DNA from: an uncultured Comamonadaceae bacterium
GTDB taxonomy: Bacteria > Pseudomonadota > Gammaproteobacteria > Burkholderiales > Burkholderiaceae
Length of the DNA stretch: 5,033 bases
Direction: 5' to 3'
Assembly (NCBI GenBank): GCA_946482115.1
Contig: CAMLQP010000219.1
Span: 1 to 5,033 of the forward strand
The notes under the pieces were generated by a model. That model did no database searches. It was not told the origin of the DNA and saw only the letters and a list, made by a program, of their open reading frames with translations. Positions 1 to 5,033 of this stretch are shown here, one piece after another. The position numbers and the translations under genes were made by a program. Numbering within the stretch: position 1 is the first letter of the stretch; each line of letters begins with the position of its first letter.

Positions 1-469
1 TGAGCGCGGCCACCGAGTCCACCACGATCAGGTCCACCGCGCCGGAGCGCACCAGACTGTCCACGATCTCCAGCGCCTGTTCGCCGGTGTCGGGCTGGCT
101 GATCAGCAGTTCCTGCAGGTTCACGCCCAGCTTCTGGGCGTACTGGGTGTCCAGCGCGTGTTCGGCATCGACGAAGGCGCAGGTGCCCGCCTGGCGCTGC
201 ATCTCGGCGATGACCTGCAGCGTCAGCGTGGTCTTGCCCGACGATTCCGGACCGTAGATCTCGACCACCCGGCCGCGCGGCAGGCCGCCCACGCCCAGGG
301 CGATGTCCAGACCCAGCGAGCCGGTGGAGACCACCTGGATGTCCTCGATCTTCTCGCCCTCGCCCAAGCGCATGATGGTGCCCTTGCCGAACTGCTTCTC
401 GATCTGGGCCAGCGCGGCCTGCAGGGCCTTGGCTTTTTCCGTGTTCAGGGCTTTGACGGGTGCATCCAT
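1..469 (-). CDS. recA: RecA recombinase, N-terminal part (cut by left edge)
   Basis: RecA is the cytoplasmic ATP-dependent strand-exchange protein. It forms filaments on single-stranded DNA, drives homologous recombination and triggers LexA self-cleavage. The 156 visible codons begin with the N-terminal helix region (residues 1-33, ending in the [10 protein letters not shown] stretch typical of RecA). Next come the Walker A loop GPESSGKTT at residues 73-81 with catalytic Lys79 and Thr80, the FVDAEHALD segment at 99-107, and the Walker B strand [10 protein letters not shown] at 147-156, where the window ends. The rest (DNA-binding loops L1 and L2 and the C-terminal domain) lies outside. The start is ATG at 469-467, preceded by AAGGA at 480-476, six bases upstream. 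The gene is divergent from the MarR-type regulator across an AT-rich region. The frame is intact and all expected motifs are present. Identification is near certain from the motifs alone. Confidence 0.98.
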   Translation of the reverse strand, partial: MDAPVKALNTEKAKALQAALAQIEKQFGKGTIMRLGEGEKIEDIQVVSTGSLGLDIALGVGGLPRGRVVEIYGPESSGKTTLTLQVIAEMQRQAGTCAFVDAEHALDTQYAQKLGVNLQELLISQPDTGEQALEIVDSLVRSGAVDLIVVDSVAAL

Positions 470-475
470 GACTTT

Positions 476-480
476 TCCTT
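476..480 (-). promoter_or_regulatory. Shine-Dalgarno of recA
   Basis: AAGGA read on the minus strand, six bases before the recA ATG. It fixes the start at 469. Confidence 0.8.
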
Positions 481-569
481 AAAGAATTTCAAAAAAACTG
501 ACCTGATTACCAACTTGATTCAACGCGATACGCTGACCATGGACGGCAGTTTAGCGTCGAATACTTTTC

Positions 570-603
570 TAGTAAGCCATTTTTTAGTCAGTTTGTATTA
601 CTA
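570..603. promoter_or_regulatory. Candidate operator: inverted repeat upstream of the marR-type gene
   Basis: TAGTAA at 570-575 and TTACTA at 598-603 form a perfect 6-bp inverted repeat with a 22-bp spacer. The right arm overlaps the candidate -10 TACTAT (599-604) and ends 7 bp before the ATG. TAGTCAG at 585-591 is a near-direct repeat of the left arm TAGTAAG, 15 bp away. MarR proteins are dimers that usually repress their own promoter through palindromes, so autoregulation from here is plausible. The repeat is short, and a chance match in an AT-rich stretch cannot be excluded. Confidence 0.3.
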
Positions 604-610
604 TTTGTCC

Positions 611-1090
611 ATGGATCTCCCCCTTGCCGATGACCGCTGGCGCGCCACCCATCTGGGCCGGCTGCTGGGCCACGCCATGCGCCGCTTCGACGAGCGCGTG
701 CTCCACCTGATGACCCACGACCCCCAGGTGCCGCTGGCGCTGTCCAACCTCGCGGCACGGGGCCAGGTGGGCGCCGCCCACATCCACATCACCCGCCACC
801 TGGCGCTGGGCGGCTCGCGCCTGACCGAACTGGCCGCGAACGCGGGCATGAGCAAGCAGGCCATGGGCGACCTGGTGGACCAGTGCGTGGCCTGGGACCT
901 GGTACGCCGGGAAGCCGACCCGCTGGACGCGCGCGCGCGGCGCATCGTGTTCACGCCCACCGGCCTGCTGTGGTTGGAGGCCTTCCGGCTGGCCGTGGGG
1001 CGGGCCGAGGCCGAATTCCGCGCCCAGGTGGGCGGCGACGTGGCCACCGTGGTGGCACTGGGACTGGAGGCCTACGCGCTCGACAGCTGA
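611..1090 (+). CDS. MarR-family winged-helix transcriptional regulator
   Basis: A 159-residue cytoplasmic DNA-binding protein of usual MarR length. Residues 10-35 form the N-terminal dimer helix and 40-66 a helix ending in the HIHITRHLAL segment. The winged helix-turn-helix follows: LTELAANAGMSKQAMGDLVDQ at 71-91 contains the recognition helix. The wing runs from READPLDARARRIVFTPTG (100-118) and carries the D-x-R signature of the family (Asp106, Arg108). C-terminal helices 119-158 complete the dimer interface. No ligand or target can be read from the sequence. ATG 611 is chosen because coding-like GC-rich sequence begins exactly there; an in-frame ATG at 539 would add 24 residues from low-GC DNA with no ribosome site. 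No Shine-Dalgarno precedes 611 and a TTG lies two codons upstream (605). The gene is divergent from recA and 64 bp upstream of the two-component genes on the same strand. It may control itself or those genes, but nothing here proves it. Confidence 0.85.
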   Translation: MDLPLADDRWRATHLGRLLGHAMRRFDERVLHLMTHDPQVPLALSNLAARGQVGAAHIHITRHLALGGSRLTELAANAGMSKQAMGDLVDQCVAWDLVRREADPLDARARRIVFTPTGLLWLEAFRLAVGRAEAEFRAQVGGDVATVVALGLEAYALDS

Positions 1091-1097
1091 TCGGCGT

Positions 1098-1129
1098 CAA
1101 GGTTCGTGCAAGGCTGGCGTGCCTACAAT
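1098..1129 (+). promoter_or_regulatory. Candidate promoter and response-regulator operator of the two-component operon
   Basis: A near-consensus -10 box TACAAT lies at 1124-1129 (5 of 6). Initiation would fall near 1136, giving a leader of about 19 nt before the ATG at 1155. The -35 position (about 1101-1106) reads GGTTCG, a poor match. It is overlapped by a direct repeat CAAGG (1098-1102) and CAAGG (1109-1113), spaced 11 bp start to start. OmpR/PhoB-class regulators bind tandem half-sites with this helical spacing and often replace a weak -35. Positive autoregulation is therefore a reasonable inference. The half-sites are only 5 bp, so chance is possible. Confidence 0.45.
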
Positions 1130-1143
1130 GGTCTTGCGCCCCG

Positions 1144-1148
1144 AGGAG
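1144..1148 (+). promoter_or_regulatory. Shine-Dalgarno of the response regulator
   Basis: AGGAG with six bases to the ATG at 1155, an almost ideal ribosome site. It selects 1155 over upstream in-frame codons, including an ATG at 1119 that lies upstream of the -10 box. Confidence 0.85.
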
Positions 1149-1154
1149 ACAAAC

Positions 1155-1809
<655 letters not shown>

Positions 1810-1829
<20 letters not shown>

Positions 1830-3285
1830 GCGCGACAGCGGGCCGGTCGGCTTCGGCCTGTTCCAGCGCGAGCAGCGCAGCCTGTTCGGCGAAATCCTGG
1901 ACTGGATGCTCACGCCGCTGCTGCTGCTGTGGCCGCTGTCGCTCGCCCTCACCTGGCTGGTGGCGCAGAACATCGCCAGCAAGCCGTTCGACCGCGCCCT
2001 CGAGTTCAACCTGCAGGCGCTCACCCAGTTCGTCGTGGCCGACAGCCACCGGGTGCAGTTCATCCTGAACAACCAGGCCCGCGACCTGCTGCGCGCCGAC
2101 GACACCGACCTCGTCTACTACCAGGTGCGCGACACCAAGGGCGAGTTCGTCAGCGGCGAGCCCGACTTCCCGCCTCCGCCCGACGACATACCGCCCGCCA
2201 CCGGCAGCGTGCGCCTGCGCGACGACACCGTGCGCGGCGACGACGTGCGCGTGGCCTACACCTGGCTCAGCGCCGGCCCCGGCGAGGACCTGGTGCTGAT
2301 GCAGGTGGCCGAAACGCGGGGCAAGCGCTCCACCCTGGCCACCGAGATCATCAAGGGCGTGATGGTGCCGCAGTTCGTCATCCTGCCGCTGGCCGTGCTG
2401 CTGGTGTGGCTGGCGCTGGTGCGCGGCATCCGCCCGCTCAGCGACCTGGAGCAGCGTATCCGCGCGCGCAAGCCGGACGACCTGAGCCCCATCGAGGAAT
2501 CCTTCATCCCCCAGGAAGTGGCCCCACTGGTTTCCTCCATCAACGACCTGCTGACCCGCCTCAAGGCCTCGCTCAGCACGCAGCGGCGCTTCCTGGCCGA
2601 CGCCGCGCACCAGCTCAAGACGCCCCTGGCCGGTCTGCGCATGCAGGCCGACCTGGCCCAGCGCGAGAACGACCCGCAGGAGATCCGCACCTCGTTGCAG
2701 CAGATCGCGCGCGCCAGCACCCGCGCCACCCACACCGTTAACCAGCTGCTGGCGCTGGCGCGCGCCGAGACCACCGGCCGCACCCTGCCCACCACCGAGG
2801 TGGACCTGGCCGGCCTGGTGCGCGAGGTGGTGCAGGAGAGCGTGCCGCGCGCCCTGGACAAGCGCCTGGACCTCGGCTACGAGGGGCCGGAAGCGGTGCC
2901 CGGGGAATGCCTGCTGCAGGGCAATGCCACGCTGCTCAAGGAACTGGTGCGCAATCTGCTGGACAACGCCCTCAACTACACCGGCGCGGGCGGCGTGGTC
3001 ACCGCGCGCGTGCTGCCAGACCGCTTCAGCGGCGTGCTGGTGCTGCAGGTGGAGGACAACGGCCCCGGCATTCCCGAGAACGAGCGCGAGTTCGTGCTCC
3101 AGCCCTTCTACCGTGCGCTGGGCACCAACGTCGACGGCTCGGGCCTGGGCCTGGCCATCGTGCAGGAGATCGCGCAGCAACATGGTGCCCTGCTGCGGGT
3201 GGACGACGCCTTCCCCGGCGCCGGCGCGCACAAGGGCGTGCGGGTCTTGCTGCGCTTCGTCGCCCGCGAGCCGGCGCGGGAATGA
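1810..3285 (+). CDS. TctE-type membrane sensor histidine kinase
   Basis: A 491-residue inner-membrane kinase that autophosphorylates on His and passes phosphate to the response regulator encoded just upstream. Order of parts: cytoplasmic tail (1-32) with LFQREQRSLFGEILDWML, the N-terminal signature of TctE-like sensors (2CSK_N); membrane segment 1 (about 33-53); periplasmic sensor (about 54-184) with a Pro-rich patch at 119-129; membrane segment 2 (about 185-204); HAMP-like linker (205-257); H-box FLADAAHQLKTPLAGLR with His267; N-box RNLLDNALNYT with Asn386; G1 box DNGPG (416-420); F-box-like PFYR (432-435); and G2 box GSGLGLAI (443-450). All catalytic motifs are intact. The only upstream start keeping the conserved tail is TTG at 1810, which overlaps the regulator gene by 20 bp and has a poor ribosome site, suggesting coupling. 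ATG at 1906 (Met33) would remove the signature tail. The signal is unknown; the family includes citrate/tricarboxylate sensors, but that is not shown here. Confidence 0.95.
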
Positions 3286-3305
3286 CCCGCGCGGCACAGC
3301 GCGGG
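3272..3305. terminator. GC-rich hairpin(s) between convergent genes, possible bidirectional terminator
   Basis: GCGCGGG (3274-3280) pairs with CCCGCGC (3286-3292). The five-base loop AATGA contains the kinase stop codon, and one G-G mismatch followed by one more pair extends the stem. The right arm can instead pair CCCGCG (3286-3291) with CGCGGG (3300-3305), so two mutually exclusive stems exist. The structure sits between the convergent 3' ends of the kinase and GST-like genes, where a terminator is expected for both strands. No T-tract follows on either strand, so this is not a classical intrinsic terminator. Confidence 0.35.
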
Positions 3306-3307
3306 GG

Positions 3308-3952
3308 CTAAGGCTTGTAGACGTTGAGCTGCAGGCGTTCGCGCTCGATCACGCGCGCCACCGCCGGCAGCGCGGCAAAGCGCTGCACCAGACCCCAGGT
3401 CGCGGGGAAACCTTCCGGGTCGATGCCGGCAAAACCGCCCCAGCGCAGCAGCGTGAGCGCATAGGCGTCCAGCACGCCCGGGTTCTCGCCGGCCATCCAG
3501 GGCGCGGCCTGCTGCGCCATGGCCTCGATCTCGCCCAGCATGCCCCGGAAAAGCCCCGCATTCCACGCCTTGACCGCCGCCTGTGCGGCCGCGTCGTCGG
3601 TGAACTTGAAAGGCATGAACACGTGCGTGAAGGTGGGATGCGCCGTGTTGTTCATCCACGCCAGCGTCTGCAGCACGCGCGTGCGTGCCGTGCCGGGGCG
3701 CGGCAGCAGGCTGGCGCCGGGCAGGCGCTCGTCCAGGTGCGAGACGATGGCCACGAGCTGCGTGATCACCTCCTCGCCATCCACCAGCACCGGCACCTGG
3801 CCACGCGGGTTGAGGGCCAGGAACGCGGGCGCCTGGTGTTCGTTCTTGTGCAGTCTGACGGCGATGGGCTCGTAGTCCACGCCGGCCATTTCCAGCAGCG
3901 CGTGCGGCACGAAGGAGCAGGCGCCGGTGGCGTAGTACAGCTTGAAGCCCAT
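3308..3952 (-). CDS. Glutathione S-transferase family protein
   Basis: A 214-residue cytoplasmic protein with the two-domain GST fold. Family members conjugate or transfer glutathione, or act as thiol reductases or peroxidases; the substrate here is not known. The thioredoxin-like domain (1 to about 78) begins KLYYATGACSFVPH, with Cys12 and Ser13 where beta-class bacterial GSTs keep their active cysteine. It also carries NPRGQVPVL (48-56), the loop before the cis-proline Pro54. The following glutathione-binding stretch reads EVITQLVAIVSHL (61-73), with Gln65-Leu66 where most relatives have Glu-Ser or Glu-Gly. The helical domain contains the folding motif PGVLDAYALTLLRW (158-171) with Asp162. 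Length is typical of the family. The start ATG at 3952-3950 follows the topB stop by four bases and has GGAG at 3963-3960 inside the end of topB, so co-transcription and coupled translation are likely. No upstream extension is needed. It resembles beta-class GSTs most, but class and activity are inferred. Confidence 0.92.
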   Translation of the reverse strand: MGFKLYYATGACSFVPHALLEMAGVDYEPIAVRLHKNEHQAPAFLALNPRGQVPVLVDGEEVITQLVAIVSHLDERLPGASLLPRPGTARTRVLQTLAWMNNTAHPTFTHVFMPFKFTDDAAAQAAVKAWNAGLFRGMLGEIEAMAQQAAPWMAGENPGVLDAYALTLLRWGGFAGIDPEGFPATWGLVQRFAALPAVARVIERERLQLNVYKP

Positions 3953-3956
3953 CGCG

Positions 3957-5033
3957 TCACTCCAGGTGCGGCCCCACCAGGCCCGCGATCTCGAACATGG
4001 TGACCTGCGGCTTGCCGAACACGGCCAGTAGCTTGTCATCGGCATTGATCTTGCGCTTGTCCTTGGCGTCCTGCAGGCCATTGGCCTTGATGTAGTCCCA
4101 CAGCTTCTTGACCACCTGCGGACGCGGCACGGCTTCCGGCCCGATCACGGCGGCCAGCGCGGCGCTGGGTCTGGAGCCGCCGCTGGCGGCCTTGCGCGGG
4201 GCGGCTTTCTTGGCCGGGGCCTTTTTCGCGGCCGCCTTCTTCGCTGGCGCTTTGGCCGGGGCCTTGGCCGGGGCTTTCGCCGCCGCCGTCTTGCGTGGCG
4301 GGAACTTGCTGGCGCGCGGCTCGAACTCGAAGCCCACCTTGCCCTCTTCGGCGTTCCAGGACAGGAAGGCCTTGAAGGTGCGGCGCGTGCGGTTGGAGAC
4401 GAACTTGTCGAGCAGGTCGGTCTTGCCGGTGGCCAGCAGTTTGGTGATCTGCTCGTGGCTCACCGGCTGCTGCAGGATGATCTTGCCGCTCTTGAAATCG
4501 CAGCTGGGCGTGGGCTGCGCCGCCGTGGGCACGGCCTTGGCGCAGACGTAGTTGCTGCCGTGTTCGTGCACCGGCGAGCCGCACTTGGGGCAGGCGCCCA
4601 GGCTGGGCTGGTCGCCGAAGTCCACGATCTCGCCGGTTTCCTCGTCGGCCTTGTCGTCGCCGAAGTCGAACTCCAGCTTCCAGTTGCCGTCTTCCTCGCT
4701 GAACACCAGCTTCATCTCGGCCGTGAACGGCCAGCCGGCCTTGGAGCGGAAACCCTCCAGCGGGCCGATCTGGCGGTCGCGCAGGAAGGCCTCGGCCTCG
4801 GCGGCCTCGAAGGTGCGGCCGGCAGGCGACTTGGTGAACGAGAAGCCGCAACCATCGGAGTTGCCATCGGCGCCGGTGCAGGCGTAGCGGCGGTAGTTCT
4901 CCTTGACCACGCCGCCGCAGTTCGGGCAGGGCGTGGACAGCGTGGCGTAGTCACCGGGCACGGTGTCGCGGTCGTACTCCTTGGCCTTCTTGACGATGTG
5001 TTCCGTCATGGCCGCGATCTCGCGCATGAAGGC
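3957..5033 (-). CDS. topB: DNA topoisomerase III, C-terminal part with SWIB domain (cut by right edge)
   Basis: Topoisomerase III is a type IA enzyme that nicks and passes single strands to decatenate and unlink DNA. The 358 visible residues (numbered from the edge) are its C-terminal tail; the Toprim domain and active-site Tyr lie beyond the window. In order: the end of the type IA core (1-30); a zinc ribbon with Cys36, 39, 52 and 62; a topo-III C-terminal repeat around GFRSKAGWPF (94-103); a second ribbon with Cys148, 151, 164 and 178; a second repeat around FVSNRTRRTFKAFL and GKVGFEFEPR (to about 241); a Lys/Ala/Pro linker (248-287); and a SWIB/MDM2-type domain (288-358) with VVKKLWDYIKANGLQD and INADDKLLAVFG. 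E. coli TopB (653 residues) lacks the SWIB part; betaproteobacterial TopB proteins with this tail are known. The linker and zinc ribbons probably bind DNA. The GST-like gene follows four bases after the stop. Confidence 0.96.
   Translation of the reverse strand, partial: AFMREIAAMTEHIVKKAKEYDRDTVPGDYATLSTPCPNCGGVVKENYRRYACTGADGNSDGCGFSFTKSPAGRTFEAAEAEAFLRDRQIGPLEGFRSKAGWPFTAEMKLVFSEEDGNWKLEFDFGDDKADEETGEIVDFGDQPSLGACPKCGSPVHEHGSNYVCAKAVPTAAQPTPSCDFKSGKIILQQPVSHEQITKLLATGKTDLLDKFVSNRTRRTFKAFLSWNAEEGKVGFEFEPRASKFPPRKTAAAKAPAKAPAKAPAKKAAAKKAPAKKAAPRKAASGGSRPSAALAAVIGPEAVPRPQVVKKLWDYIKANGLQDAKDKRKINADDKLLAVFGKPQVTMFEIAGLVGPHLE
3960..3963 (-). promoter_or_regulatory. Shine-Dalgarno of the GST-like gene, embedded in topB
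   Basis: GGAG on the minus strand, within the last topB codons and directly before its TGA, seven bases from the GST ATG. It supports termination-reinitiation coupling and start 3952. Confidence 0.65.
3960..4172 (-). other. SWIB/MDM2-type domain of TopB
   Basis: The last 71 residues of TopB match the SWIB pattern: an N-terminal AALAAVIG segment, Arg-Pro-Gln then VVKKLWDYIKANGLQD, a basic stretch KDKRKINAD, DKLLAVFGKPQVTMFEI, and a final helix. SWIB folds were first described in eukaryotic SWI/SNF chromatin remodellers and related to MDM2. In bacteria they occur in chlamydial proteins, including a topoisomerase I fusion, and at the end of some proteobacterial TopB proteins. The role of the fused domain in bacteria is not settled. 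Confidence 0.9.
4173..4292 (-). repeat. Lys/Ala/Pro-rich low-complexity linker in TopB
   Basis: Forty codons encode repeated Ala-Lys-Ala-Pro units with Lys-Lys pairs, resembling histone H1-like tails of bacterial nucleoid proteins. At the DNA level a 12-bp unit repeats in tandem at 4249-4260, 4261-4272 and, less exactly, 4273-4284. Such repeats may change length by slippage in four-codon steps without breaking the frame. The positive charge suggests non-specific DNA contact. Confidence 0.85.

Larger units (their letters stand above)
470..610. promoter_or_regulatory. AT-rich divergent control region between recA and the marR-type gene
   Basis: This gap must hold the promoters of both divergent genes. 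By my count its GC content is about 36%, against clearly GC-rich coding sequence on both sides. Seen in it: a 6-bp inverted repeat TAGTAA (570-575) / TTACTA (598-603); the octamer GTCAGTTT facing each gene (502-495 on the minus strand, 587-594 on the plus strand) with a 7/8 copy GGCAGTTT at 545-552; and a small palindrome TTGATTCAA at 515-523. For recA, one weak minus-strand promoter pair is TTACTA (575-570) and TAAACT (553-548) with a 16-bp spacer. For the plus-strand gene, TACTAT (599-604) could be a -10. None of these matches consensus well, so exact promoter positions are not established. No good LexA box (CTGT-N8-ACAG) is seen. Confidence 0.6.

Noticed and set aside
533..549. CTG...CAG dyad considered as a LexA box
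   Set aside because: The spacing between CTG and CAG is 11 bases, not the 10 required, and the flanking T and A of the box are missing.
158..610. Upstream in-frame extension of the MarR-type gene across recA
   Set aside because: The first 300 bases are antisense to recA and the rest is AT-rich intergenic DNA; MarR homology begins at 611.
2924..4003. 359-codon plus-strand frame spanning the end of the kinase and the GST-like gene
   Set aside because: It reads the kinase out of frame and the GST-like gene in antisense; no domain is seen.
3953..4081. Upstream extension of the GST-like gene into topB
   Set aside because: It would be a different-frame reading of the SWIB coding region; the GST domain begins at 3952 behind its own GGAG.
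4204..4292. Repetitive GC-rich stretch considered as a mobile or CRISPR-like repeat
   Set aside because: The repeats are codon-level Ala/Lys/Pro units inside one continuous reading frame, without spacers or inverted ends.
4108..4887. Plus-strand frames opposite topB (4108-4551 and 4552-4887)
   Set aside because: Both are antisense to zinc ribbons, linker and SWIB coding sequence; Ala/Gly-rich shadows without start signals.

Overview
This window comes from a GC-rich betaproteobacterial chromosome, most likely of the family Comamonadaceae (the Acidovorax / Hydrogenophaga group). That placement is an inference. It rests on the high-GC coding style, the RecA N-terminal sequence, a TctDE-type two-component pair with a 2CSK_N-type sensor, and a topoisomerase III carrying a Lys/Ala-rich linker and a C-terminal SWIB domain. 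No rRNA, tRNA, insertion sequence, CRISPR array or phage gene was seen.

Layout from left to right: (1) the first 156 codons of recA on the minus strand, cut by the left edge. (2) A 141-bp divergent intergenic region, about 36% GC and far more AT-rich than its surroundings, holding the start signals of recA and of the next gene. (3) A MarR-type regulator on the plus strand. (4) A 64-bp gap with a good -10 box, an 11-bp-spaced direct repeat and a strong Shine-Dalgarno, followed by an OmpR-class response regulator. (5) A membrane histidine kinase that overlaps the regulator by 20 bp and starts at TTG. (6) A 22-bp convergent gap with a GC-rich hairpin. (7) On the minus strand, a glutathione S-transferase-like gene lying 4 bp downstream of (8) the C-terminal 358 codons of topB (DNA topoisomerase III), which runs off the right edge.

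Three functional groups share the window: DNA maintenance (recA and topB at the two ends), signal sensing (the kinase phosphorylates the response regulator; the MarR-like protein may answer a small ligand), and thiol chemistry or detoxification (the GST-like protein, probably co-transcribed with topB). No transporter or metabolic target gene of the two-component pair is in view, so its signal cannot be read from context.

The region is mostly ordinary core chromosome, and I found no convincing undescribed system. The items most worth a second look are the TopB–(Lys/Ala)–SWIB architecture, the candidate response-regulator operator in front of the two-component operon, the divergent recA/marR control region (no good LexA box, possible leaderless marR mRNA), and the altered glutathione-site motif in the GST-like protein.
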